Shown here in pieces: positions 56,319 to 64,000 of a DNA stretch of 64,000 nucleotides. The translations under genes were made by a program, and so were the position numbers. The stretch is from contig JADJNS010000007.1 of assembly GCA_016714225.1 (NCBI GenBank), forward strand, positions 310,001 through 374,000, in the 5' to 3' direction. Positions within the stretch are counted from its first letter, which is position 1. Every line of letters starts with the position of its first letter. The notes under the pieces are model-generated. The model was not told the origin of the DNA, searched no databases, and saw only the letters and a list, made by a program, of their open reading frames with translations. This DNA is from Archangiaceae bacterium (GTDB taxonomy: Bacteria > Myxococcota > Myxococcia > Myxococcales > Myxococcaceae).

Positions 56319-57038
56319 ATGAGCGTCTCGCGCGTCATCACCTGGAATGTGCTGCACCGGGTTCACGGTGAGAAGTGGTCGAAGCACGTCACCTCGCGAT
56401 ACCCCGACGAGGCCGCGCGCATCGCCCGCATCACCGACCAGGTGCGGCGCTGGCTGGGTGAGTCGATTGAAGTCGTCTGCCTGCAAGAGGTCAGCGGCGA
56501 CCAGCTCGCTTCGCTGCGCGCCGCCGGGCTCACCGTGCACTCGCACCGGTACCCGCGGGTGCCGCGGCACTGGCGGTTCTGGTCGCGGCCGTTGACCGAC
56601 GCGTCAGAGCACCTCGCCACGGTGACCGCCGCCGAGGCCGCGGTCGCAGCGTCGCAGACCTTCGCGCGCGACCTCGGCAAGGGCCTGCTCGCCGTCGACA
56701 TCGGAGCGCTGCGGGTGGTGAACACGCACCTCACCTTCGGCGCGCTCGGCCTCGCGCAGCTGAAGCAGGCGGCCAACGCGGCCGGCTCGGGTCGCGCGCT
56801 GCTGATGGGCGACTTGAACGCCGACCAGCCGACCGTCTCCCGCCTGCTGCCGCGCTTCGCGCTCGCCGTGCCGGGGGTCAGCACGCGCCTCGCCGCGTCT
56901 CACCGCGGCGGGCTCATCGTCGACCACATCGCGGTGCGCGACGGGTCGCCCGAAGCGGCGTCGGTCATCGAGCTCGAGCCGCTGTCTGACCACCTGCCGG
57001 TCAGCGCGACCGTGCGGTGGGAACCTCGGTCTCAGTAG
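56319..57038 (+). CDS. Endonuclease/exonuclease/phosphatase-family protein
   Basis: This 239-residue protein contains the whole EEP core: VITWNVLHRVHG, VVCLQEVSGDQL (Glu metal ligand), VVNTHLTFGALGL, ALLMGDLNADQP and the terminal SDHLPVSATVRW. IVDHIAV gives the Asp-His pair. The family cleaves phosphodiesters in nucleic acids or phospholipids; length and lack of a signal peptide suggest a cytoplasmic enzyme. Function is otherwise open. The ATG at 56319 is clear. Confidence 0.88.
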   Translation: MSVSRVITWNVLHRVHGEKWSKHVTSRYPDEAARIARITDQVRRWLGESIEVVCLQEVSGDQLASLRAAGLTVHSHRYPRVPRHWRFWSRPLTDASEHLATVTAAEAAVAASQTFARDLGKGLLAVDIGALRVVNTHLTFGALGLAQLKQAANAAGSGRALLMGDLNADQPTVSRLLPRFALAVPGVSTRLAASHRGGLIVDHIAVRDGSPEAASVIELEPLSDHLPVSATVRWEPRSQ

Positions 57039-57165
57039 CTCACGTGGGCCGAACGAAGTGGGGGGCAGCGTCAACACTTCCCCCGAATGGGGGACACCAG
57101 GCCTTCCCAGGCACTCGAATTCGCTAGAACAAAAGTCGGCACAGCGCTGGCACACAGGCCGCGCG

Positions 57166-58806
57166 ATGAGACGCCTCGCGCTGGGTCTGCTGCTGATGGG
57201 GTGCGAAGGCGCGATCGGCGGGCCAGGCGTTCGCGCGCCGGTCGAAGACCCGCCGACGACGCCGCCGACGGTGGTGGCGCCGAAGGTGTTCGCGCCCGCG
57301 CCGGCCGGCCTCAAGCGCCTGACGGTCGAGCAGTACCGCAACTCGGTGGTCGACCTGCTCGGCACCCCGCTCACGGTTCCCGCCGACCTCGAGGCCGATA
57401 CGCCGGTCGATGGCCTGTCGACCGTGGGGGCGAGCGACGTGCCCATCTCGGCGCGCGGGGTCGAGCAGTTCGATGCCGCGGCCCGCGCGATGGCCGCCGA
57501 GGTGTTCGCGACGCCCGCGCGGCGCGTGGCGCTGGTCGGGTGCACGCCTGCGGCAGGAGATGCTCCTTGCGTTCGCACCTTCCTGGCGCGCTTCGGCGAG
57601 CGCGCCTGGCGTCGCCCGCTCGAGAGCGCCGAGCTCGATCGCTACGTCGCGCTCAGCGGCTCGGTCGCCACCACGCTCGCCGACGTGTGGAAGGGCCCCG
57701 AGCTCGCGGTCGCGACGCTGCTCGCGTCACCGAACTTTCTTCACCGCGTCGAGCTGATTGCGCCCGACGCCGCACACCCCGGCTGGTTCCGCTACGACGC
57801 GTCGGCGCTGGCCACCCGCCTGTCGTACTTCCTGTGGAACACCACCCCCGACGCGGCGCTGCTGGCCGCGGCGCGCACCGGCGAGCTCGACACCGCCGAC
57901 GGCCTGCGCACCCAGGTCGACCGGCTGCTCGGCGACCCGCGCACCAAGCCGGCGCTGCTCACCTTCTTCGCCGACCAGCTGGGCCTCGGCGCGCTCGACC
58001 GGCTCGAGCGCGACCCCGCGCTCTTCCCCGGCGCCACGGCCACGCTGGGCGCCTCGATGCGGCAAGAGCTCGACCGCTTCATCGGCCTGCACGCGCTCGA
58101 GCCGGGCAGAGACTTTCGGCACATGCTGTCGACCCCCGACACCTTCGCGAACGCCGAGCTCGCGGCCCTCTACGGGGTCGCTGCTCCGGCGAGCGGCTTC
58201 GGCGCGGTTCGCTTCTCCAGCCAGCAGCCCCGCGCGGGCCTGCTCGGCACCGCGGGGGTGCTGGCGCTCACCTCGCACCCGTACCGCACGTCACCCACCG
58301 GCCGCGGCGTGTTCGTGCGGCGCAAGCTGCTGTGCGAGACCATCGCGCCGCCTCCGCCGAACGTCTCGAACTCGGTCGACGGTGCTCCCGCTCCGACGGG
58401 CACCACGCTGGCCGACCGCCTGGCCCAGCACCGCGCCGACCCGGTCTGCGCGAGCTGCCACGCGAAGCTCGACCCGGTGGGGCTGGGGCTCGAGGCGTTC
58501 GACGCGGTCGGCGCCCACCGCACCACCGACAACGGCGGGCACATCGACTCGAACGGGCAGCTCGACGGCCGCGCGTTCGTGGGCGCGAGCGGGCTCGGCA
58601 CGCTGCTCGAGAACGACCCCCGCATTCCCGCGTGCGTCAGCAAGCGCCTCTACAACCACGCGGTCGGCCGCGTGCTGACGGCCGGAGACGGGGCGGCGAT
58701 CGACGCGGTCGCCACCGAGCTGCAGCAGCACGGCTACAGCGTGCTCGAGCTGGCACGGGCCATCACGCAGAGCGACGGTTTCCGCCTGGCTTCGGGCCAG
58801 CGCTAG
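57166..58806 (+). CDS. DUF1592/DUF1588/DUF1585 lipoprotein (planctomycete-cytochrome-like family)
   Basis: This 546-residue protein has a signal peptide with lipobox LLMGC (MRRLALGLLLMGCEGA). Domain order matches the DUF1587/1595-DUF1592-DUF1588-DUF1585 family: LTVEQYRNSVVDLLG; ERAWRRPLESAELDRYVAL; ATRLSYFLWNTTPDAALL; PRAGLLGTAGVLALTSHPY; RGVFVRRKLLCETIAPPP; and ADPVCASCHAKLDPVGLGLE, whose Cys-x2-Cys-His could bind heme or just a metal. The protein is exported and usually paired with DUF1552, as here (9 bases to the next ATG). Function is unknown. Confidence 0.9.
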   Translation: MRRLALGLLLMGCEGAIGGPGVRAPVEDPPTTPPTVVAPKVFAPAPAGLKRLTVEQYRNSVVDLLGTPLTVPADLEADTPVDGLSTVGASDVPISARGVEQFDAAARAMAAEVFATPARRVALVGCTPAAGDAPCVRTFLARFGERAWRRPLESAELDRYVALSGSVATTLADVWKGPELAVATLLASPNFLHRVELIAPDAAHPGWFRYDASALATRLSYFLWNTTPDAALLAAARTGELDTADGLRTQVDRLLGDPRTKPALLTFFADQLGLGALDRLERDPALFPGATATLGASMRQELDRFIGLHALEPGRDFRHMLSTPDTFANAELAALYGVAAPASGFGAVRFSSQQPRAGLLGTAGVLALTSHPYRTSPTGRGVFVRRKLLCETIAPPPPNVSNSVDGAPAPTGTTLADRLAQHRADPVCASCHAKLDPVGLGLEAFDAVGAHRTTDNGGHIDSNGQLDGRAFVGASGLGTLLENDPRIPACVSKRLYNHAVGRVLTAGDGAAIDAVATELQQHGYSVLELARAITQSDGFRLASGQR

Positions 58807-58814
58807 AGGACGAC

Positions 58815-60131
58815 ATGCCACGCACCCTGAGCCGCCGCACGTTGCTGAGAGGAGCCTCGGGCGCCTTCAGCGCCAGCCTCGCGCTGCCGCTGCTGGAGGC
58901 GATGATTCCCCGCAGCGCCTCGGCGGCCGATGCGGCCCCCAAGCTGTTCGGGGTGTTCTTCTGGGCGAACGGCATTCGCAAAGAACGGTGGGTTCCCGCC
59001 ACCACCGGCACCGCCTGGGAGCTCACGCCCGAGCTGACCCCGCTCTCGGCGGTGAAGCGGTACGTGAGCCCGATCACCGGCCTCGAGGTGAAAGACTCGC
59101 GCATGGGTCACCACTGCGCGACGGGCGGCATGCTGTCGGGCACGCCGGTCATCGACCAGAGCACGGCTCCCGGCGGAGAGAACGAGCGGTCGACCTTCGC
59201 GAAGCCGTCGATCGACGTGGTGGTGAGCGGGCACTGGCAGGGGCAGACGCGGCTGCGCTCGCTCGAGCTGACGCTGCTGCCGAACCGCTACGACGAGGGC
59301 ACCACCTACGAGCAGCTCTCGCACAACGGGCCCAACGACGTGAACCCGGCCGAGATTTCTCCGGCGAAGGCGTTCGACCGGCTGTTCGGCGTGGTCGACC
59401 CCGGGGCCGCCGCCGCGGCCGCCCGACGCAGCATGCTCGACGTGCTCAAGACCGACACCCAGGCCCTGCGCGCCAAGGTCGGGGTCGCCGACCAGCGCCG
59501 CCTCGACCAGCACCTCGAGCACGTGCGCGCCCTCGAGCTGCAGGTGAAGGCGCCGGGCATGGCGTGCACCGGCCTGGTCCGGCCCGCCGACCTCTCCGCC
59601 AACGGCGCCAACCTGGTGAACCGGTTCAAGGCGATGACCGAGATCATCGCGCTCTCACTGTCGTGCGACCTGACGCGCGTGTTCTCGATCAGCCTGAGCC
59701 GCCCGGCCGACAACACGGTGCTGCCGCTGGGCAACGTGAGCACCGGCACGCACGACCTCACCCACGGCGAGGGCGGAGACCAGCCGCAGGTGAACCGCTG
59801 CGCCACCTTCGCGATCGAGCAGCTCGCGTGGCTGCTCGGCCGCCTTCAGGCCACCGCGTCGCCGACCGGGGTGAACCTGCTCGACCGCGCGGCGATTCTC
59901 GCCACCTCCGACTGCCAGCTCGGCAACACCCACGACAACACCGAGTTCCCCATTCTGCTCTGCGGGGCGGCGAACGGCGCGCTGCGCGCCGGCACCCACT
60001 ACCGGTCGACCACCGCCGAGAGCAGCACCAAGGTGCTGCTGACGATGCTGCAGGCGCTGGGGCTGCCGTACAGCAGCTTCGGCACCGCGCAGCTCGCGGT
60101 GAGCCAGGCGCTGCCCGCGCTGCTGGCGTAG
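58815..60131 (+). CDS. DUF1552 family exported protein (Tat signal)
   Basis: This 438-residue protein has a twin-arginine signal (LSRRTLLRGASGAFSASLAL), as most members do. Conserved parts are VFFWANGIRKERWVP, ITGLEVKDSRMGHHCATGG, SLSCDLTRVFSISLSR and HDLTHGEGG. It is paired with the DUF1592 lipoprotein in one transcription unit. The family resembles sulfatase/DUF1501-type proteins in layout; catalytic role is unproven. Export in folded form through Tat suggests a bound cofactor (inference). Confidence 0.92.
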   Translation: MPRTLSRRTLLRGASGAFSASLALPLLEAMIPRSASAADAAPKLFGVFFWANGIRKERWVPATTGTAWELTPELTPLSAVKRYVSPITGLEVKDSRMGHHCATGGMLSGTPVIDQSTAPGGENERSTFAKPSIDVVVSGHWQGQTRLRSLELTLLPNRYDEGTTYEQLSHNGPNDVNPAEISPAKAFDRLFGVVDPGAAAAAARRSMLDVLKTDTQALRAKVGVADQRRLDQHLEHVRALELQVKAPGMACTGLVRPADLSANGANLVNRFKAMTEIIALSLSCDLTRVFSISLSRPADNTVLPLGNVSTGTHDLTHGEGGDQPQVNRCATFAIEQLAWLLGRLQATASPTGVNLLDRAAILATSDCQLGNTHDNTEFPILLCGAANGALRAGTHYRSTTAESSTKVLLTMLQALGLPYSSFGTAQLAVSQALPALLA

Positions 60132-60154
60132 GCGGCTCGTGCCGGTGCCGAGCG

Positions 60155-61275
60155 CTAGCTCGCCAATTGGCGAGGAGCCGGTGCCGACGCGATCTGCGCG
60201 GCGAGGTGCTTCGCCTCGATGGAGATCTCTTTGAGCATGCCGCGGGTCGAGAGGTCGAACCCGCACAGGTGCAGGCCTTCGGGCAGCGCAAGCGGCAGCT
60301 TGGGAAAGCCGCGGGCGTCACAGAAGTCGCGCGCCAGGGGCAGAAACGCCTCGAGCGCGGGGCGATAGCCGGTGGCGAACACCACCGCGTCGAACGGCTG
60401 CGTCAGCCCGCCTTCGAACACCGCCTCGGTGGGAGTGAAGCGCTCGAGGCCCGGCGCGAGCGCGATCTTCCCCTCGCGAATGAGGCGCAGCGTGCCCACG
60501 TCGATGAGGGGTATTCGCCCGTCTCTTCGAATCTGCTCCATCGGCCCGTACGGCTGGCGGCGCAGGCCCAGCTTGCGAATGTCACCGATGCTCAAGGCCA
60601 GCAGCGGAGCGCTCAGCGCATCGGCCACCCGGGCGGGAACATGCGCATCACCGCGCTCACGCCGAGAATCGGCAGCCCCAACAGCTCGCGGGGAATCACG
60701 TTCACCGGGCCCCGCACCGAGAGCGTCGGCTGGGCGCCGTGCTCGACCAGGTCGATGGCGATCTCTCCGCCCGAGTTTCCGAAGCCGACCACCAGCACCC
60801 GCTTGCCCGCGAACCCGGCGCCGTCGACGTAGCGGCTGCTGTGCAGCGTCTCGCCGGTGAACGTCGAGCGGCCGGGGAAGTCGGGCTCGAGCGGCACGCG
60901 GGTGTAGCCGGTCGCCACCACCACATGCCTCGCCTCGAGCGTGCGCTTGCTGGTGGTCACCTTCCACCCGGGCTCGATGTTCGTCACCCGTTCGCCGAAC
61001 GACGGCGCGAGGCCGAAGGTGCGCTGGTACAGCTCGAGGTACTCGACCACCTGCGCGCGCGACGGGTAGCGCGGGAAGGCGGCGGGGAAGTCGAGCCCCG
61101 GCAGCGACGACCCGCCTTTGTGCGTGTGCAGGTGCAGCCGCCGGTAGTGCCGCCGCCACGCCGAGCCGACCTCGCTCTCGGCCTCGAGGACGGTGGCGGT
61201 GACGCCGCGCTGCTTCAATGCTCCGGCGACCGCCAGACCGGCCGGCCCCGCCCCCACGACGATCACGGTCTCCAC
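60155..61275 (-). pseudogene. Flavin-containing monooxygenase (FMO-like), one frameshift
   Basis: The frame from the ATG at 61275 gives VIVVGAGPAGLAVAGALKQR (FAD GxGxxG), HLHTHKGGSSLPGLDFPAAF, the FMO-type site FTGETLHSSRYVD and NADPH motif VVGFGNSGGEIAIDL, ending early near 60613. In the next frame ADALSAPLLALSIGDIRKL continues to VFATGYRPALEAFLPLA and the stop at 60155. One extra base in the CCCGCCCGGG stretch (about 60628-60637) explains it. Corrected length about 373. Such enzymes oxygenate soft nucleophiles or act as BVMOs; substrate unknown. Confidence 0.88.
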
Positions 61276-61489
61276 TTGCGGCCCCTCTTAGCGCCGCGCC
61301 TCGCCCTGCGCACCGACTCACGCAGCCCGTTCGTGCTCACCCCCGAAGCTCCGCGCCCGGGAACCCGCTCGCGGTGACCAACGCACCAGACCGTGACGCG
61401 GGGTGAACGCAACCGCGCGAAAGCGTAGCCGCCCGAGCTCGGCACCTCGTTTGCTCTTTGGCGCGGCGAACTTCTTGGAGGGGCCCTCA
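61276..61489. other. Intergenic gap
   Basis: These 214 bases lie between the divergent FMO-like gene and a small gene. No known RNA or conserved frame is seen, and competing frames are short. Confidence 0.3.
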
Positions 61490-61672
61490 ATGAATCTCTT
61501 TCGATCGAACCGCAATCGTCCGCAGGTGCTGGTGCAGAAGCCCGAAGACAAGAGGCCGCTGGTCGACCTCGAGCGCTACCGCGTCACCCGCACCGACCTT
61601 CCCGTGGTGCGCGCGCCGAGCCCCTGGGCGCGGCTCTGGGCGCGCTGGTTTCGCCGCCCCGCCACCGCGTGA
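61490..61672 (+). CDS. Small basic hypothetical protein
   Basis: This is a 60-residue frame: MNLFRSNRNRPQVLVQKPED, then basic/aromatic (ARLWARWFRRPATA). A good RBS, GGAGGGG, sits 8 bases upstream and supports translation. The protein is Arg-rich with a Trp/Phe C-terminus that could associate with membranes or nucleic acid. No family recognised. Confidence 0.5.
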   Translation: MNLFRSNRNRPQVLVQKPEDKRPLVDLERYRVTRTDLPVVRAPSPWARLWARWFRRPATA

Positions 61673-61714
61673 GAACCCCATGCAACACCAGCAACCACGA
61701 GGGCTTCTCGCGTA

Positions 61715-61739
61715 ACCCGGCTTGACAGCTGCGCCGGGT
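61715..61739 (+). promoter_or_regulatory. 7-bp inverted repeat enclosing TTGACA upstream of the large gene
   Basis: ACCCGGC (61715-61721) and GCCGGGT (61733-61739) flank TTGACAGCTGC, whose TTGACA is a perfect -35 hexamer. A TAAACT at 61761-61766 is 33 bases downstream, too far for a standard promoter. It could be an operator over the -35 of an unknown promoter, or chance. Confidence 0.3.
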
Positions 61740-61774
61740 AACCGGTGCCTGGGGGGCACGTAAACTGAACACCC

Positions 61775-64000
61775 ATGCCCCCCATCGAACCCGCCGCGAT
61801 CGAGCAGGCCCGCCGTGCCCTGGAGCTGCAGCGCAAGGCCGCCGAGGAGCGCCGGCAGAAGGCCGAGGCCGACCGACAGCAGCAGGCCCAGCAGCGCGCG
61901 GCCCAGCTGAAGCAGGCGCAGCTCGCCGGGCGCACCGACGAGGCGTCGTTCAAGCCGGTGGCGACCCAGGTGAGGGCTGCGTTCGACAGCCGCACCACCA
62001 CGCGGCCGGCGGGCGCGGCGAACCTGGTGCCGAGCGACGCGCCGGTCAGCGCTGCCGAGCAGCAGGCCTCGACCGACGCCGAGGCGGTGCGCACCGAGCT
62101 CGAGAAGAGCCCGCAGGCCGCCGCCGAGAAGCTGGCCAACCTGCTCGAGGCGAACCGAGACCCCGGGTACCAGGCCTCGCTGATCGCCGACGCCGACGAC
62201 GTCATCACCGACCTGGCCCGGCGCGCCACCGCCGAAGAGGGCCGCCCCGGCAAAGACGACCTGCAGTCGCTGGTCGACAAGCTGTGCGACGCGGGCGACG
62301 CGTGCCAGCCAGAGCAGGCGCGCGCGCTCAGCGACGCGTTCGCCGCGGGCCTGCCCGACGGCAACCTCGGCGACGACGACGACGAGCTGGGCGGCGTGCT
62401 GCGCCGCGCGGTGAGCGCCGGCCACGGGGCGCAGTTCGGAGTCGAGCTGGCGCAGTCGCTCAAGGCCGCGGGCAAGGGCCAGACCGCCCTCGAGGCCGCG
62501 AAGTTCACCTACCAGGGCATTCACGACGCGCGAAACGACTTCGAGAAGGCCCGCGACGACGTGAACAAGCTGCTGCAAGACGTGAACGGCATCGCGCAAG
62601 ATCTCGCCGCCGCCGGCCGCTCACCGCAAGAGATCGCCGACGTCATCACCGACTTCAAGAAGCGGCATGCCGACGCGTTTCAAAAGTTCGAAGACACCGG
62701 CGCGCGGCTGAGCGCGACCCTCAAAGGCGCGGGCGCGGCGCTCGAGGGCGAGCCCATCGACGGAGCGAGCGGCGACTTCCCGCCGTTGCCCTGGGGGCTG
62801 GCGCTGCGCGGCGAAGCCGAGGCGGTGCTCAGAGATCTCCCCGACCTCGCCAACACCCAGGCGGGCAAGCAGGCCATCGCCGACGCCCTGGTGGCGCAGG
62901 GCAAGGGTGAGCCCAGCTTCCTCGACGAGATTCCCAGGGTCGCCGACGACCTTCGCGAGGGCGACGACGGCGACGAGAAGGCCGACGCGTTTCTCGACGC
63001 GGTGGCGGGCGCGACCCTCGACGCCGCCGGCACCACCGCCGCCGCGTACCAGCAGGCCGGGCACCCCGAAATGGCCGACCAGGTGCTGGCGGGCATCTCC
63101 CAGAACTCGAAGCTGCTGCGGGTCGACGCCAACGCCCTGGCGAAAATCACCTCGAACCTGAAGAACGTCAGCGAGGCCAGGGGCCCCGAGGCGATCAGGG
63201 CGGCCTACGCCCAGCTGCAGGAGTCGACCAAGGGCCTGCCTCCCAAGACTGCCCTGGGCCTGAAGAGCGCGGGCGCGGCGTTCGGCGTGCTGGCGCTGGT
63301 CACCGGCGCGCCGGGGCTCAGCCAGGCCGACCTGAACCAGAAGCTGCAGTACGTGCTGGGCGCGGCGGGCACCACCGTTCAGGTCGCCGACGTGGCGGGC
63401 ACCGCGGCGGGCCTGCTGCAGAAGAGCAGCGCGTTCGTCGACTTCGCCGGCTTCGCAGGCAAGGCGGTGCCGGGTCTGACCGCGGCGGTCTCGGCGCTCA
63501 GCGCCATCGACGAGTTCAGCAAGGGCGACATCACCAGCGGCGCCGCCGACACCGCCATCACGGCCGGCGCGCTGCTGCTGCTCACCCCGCCGCCCGGCGA
63601 TGTGGTGGGCGCCGTGCTGATCGCCGGCGGCACGCTGGTGAAGCTGTTCAAGGGCTTCTTCGAGGGAGAGGGCGACGGCTCGCAAGAGGCCGACACCAAG
63701 GCGGCGCTGATTCGCCTGGGCGTGCCAGAGACCAAGGCCGAGCAGCTGAAAGATCTCGAAGACGGCCGCCACTACGTCGGCCAGTTCATCGGCGCCGAGG
63801 CGAAGCGGCTGGGCATCTCACCGCAGAGCTACCTCACGTGGCTCACCACCCTGCCCGACGACAAGCTCGAGCTCGTGATGCGCACCGCCCGCGACATCGA
63901 CACCGACGACCAGGGCAAGCTCAAGAACGACGCGGGGTGGAATGACCCGACCTTCCCCGTCACCTCGGTCGAGACCGCCACCGCGGTGCTGGTGGGCCAG
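61775..64000 (+). CDS. Large hypothetical protein, 3' end outside window
   Basis: At least 742 residues, running off the right edge. The ATG at 61775 starts MPPIEPAAIEQARRALELQR, a Gln/Ala/Lys-rich coiled coil to ~60. There follows a long Ala/Asp/Glu-rich helical region. Two hydrophobic blocks appear: about 495-520 (SAGAAFGVLALVTGAPGL) and 585-625 (TAITAGALLLLTPPPGD, then VVGAVLIAGGTLVKLF). No signal peptide is evident at the N-terminus. Repetitive alpha-helical layout resembles big secreted or effector-like proteins of myxobacteria, but this is only resemblance. Confidence 0.7.
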   Translation, partial: MPPIEPAAIEQARRALELQRKAAEERRQKAEADRQQQAQQRAAQLKQAQLAGRTDEASFKPVATQVRAAFDSRTTTRPAGAANLVPSDAPVSAAEQQASTDAEAVRTELEKSPQAAAEKLANLLEANRDPGYQASLIADADDVITDLARRATAEEGRPGKDDLQSLVDKLCDAGDACQPEQARALSDAFAAGLPDGNLGDDDDELGGVLRRAVSAGHGAQFGVELAQSLKAAGKGQTALEAAKFTYQGIHDARNDFEKARDDVNKLLQDVNGIAQDLAAAGRSPQEIADVITDFKKRHADAFQKFEDTGARLSATLKGAGAALEGEPIDGASGDFPPLPWGLALRGEAEAVLRDLPDLANTQAGKQAIADALVAQGKGEPSFLDEIPRVADDLREGDDGDEKADAFLDAVAGATLDAAGTTAAAYQQAGHPEMADQVLAGISQNSKLLRVDANALAKITSNLKNVSEARGPEAIRAAYAQLQESTKGLPPKTALGLKSAGAAFGVLALVTGAPGLSQADLNQKLQYVLGAAGTTVQVADVAGTAAGLLQKSSAFVDFAGFAGKAVPGLTAAVSALSAIDEFSKGDITSGAADTAITAGALLLLTPPPGDVVGAVLIAGGTLVKLFKGFFEGEGDGSQEADTKAALIRLGVPETKAEQLKDLEDGRHYVGQFIGAEAKRLGISPQSYLTWLTTLPDDKLELVMRTARDIDTDDQGKLKNDAGWNDPTFPVTSVETATAVLVGQ

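Noticed and set aside
52896..56570. A 1224-codon open frame on the minus strand
   Set aside because: Only its downstream part is RecJ (start 54623); the rest is antisense to the subtilisin-like gene and reads as Arg/Ala/His-rich filler.
58452..58466. Calling the DUF1592 protein a cytochrome c
   Set aside because: A single Cys-x2-Cys-His in a family of unclear function is not enough; kept as a possibility.
61722..61766. TTGACA and TAAACT as a standard promoter
   Set aside because: Spacing is 33 bases; only the dyad is reported as a weak regulatory candidate.

Overview
The window is about 64 kb of GC-rich chromosome (roughly 70% G+C by eye). It most likely comes from a myxobacterium (phylum Myxococcota). 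The support is indirect but consistent: two large Ser/Thr kinases with accessory domains (one with PilZ, one with a TM segment and an energy-transducer-like tail), an FHA protein, many lipoproteins, an acidic Cys-rich repeat lipoprotein, a DUF1592/DUF1552 pair, and densely packed operons whose genes overlap by 4 bases. No rRNA, tRNA, CRISPR array, IS element or prophage was recognised.

Layout. 0-2.6 kb (-): holB (with indels), an AmpG-like MFS permease and a partial gene. 2.8-5.1 kb (+): an unknown protein and an MscS channel carrying a cyclic-nucleotide-binding domain. 5.1-8.2 kb (-): lipoprotein hydrolase, Rieske protein and a TIGR02757 protein, translationally coupled. 8.2-12.9 kb (+): polX and a tandem pair of beta-propeller-like lipoproteins. 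13.0-16.8 kb (+): PilZ/J-like kinase, FHA protein and CPBP protease. 16.8-17.6 kb (-): a degenerate class II amidotransferase. 17.7-23.6 kb (+): lid-less Hsp70, J-domain protein, CvpA-like protein and speA. 23.7-28.2 kb: OsmC, an HDAC-like enzyme, an adenylate cyclase and a repeat-rich spacer. 28.2-35.4 kb: SRPBCC protein and glpX, followed by thioesterase, alkaline phosphatase, 2OG oxygenase, a small secreted protein and a SNF2 helicase, all broken by indels. 35.6-40.2 kb (-): an AGPS-like/GlcE-like/GlcF-like/lipid-kinase operon. 40.2-43.4 kb (+): MBL and Cys-rich lipoproteins. 43.4-49 kb: TIGR01777 epimerase, second kinase and aspS. 48.9-52.8 kb (+): a four-gene envelope operon. 52.9-64 kb: recJ, a subtilisin-like protease, an EEP phosphatase, DUF1592/DUF1552, a flavin monooxygenase and the start of a large protein.

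How the genes fit together. Housekeeping genes (holB, aspS, recJ, polX, speA, glpX) alternate with signalling and envelope modules. The modules most worth attention are the kinase-PilZ-J-like/FHA/CPBP operon, the lid-less Hsp70 with its Pro/Ala-rich J protein, and the envelope operon that ends in a lipid-anchored spermidine-synthase-like protein. Convergent gene pairs are separated by unusually elaborate inverted repeats (23.6 kb, 27.9-28.2 kb, 43.4 kb).

A strong caution is needed about sequence quality. At least ten genes carry frameshifts, several at G or C runs, and 29.0-34.0 kb is broken almost continuously. This looks more like uncorrected consensus error than biological decay, so genes typed here as pseudogenes may be intact in the organism.
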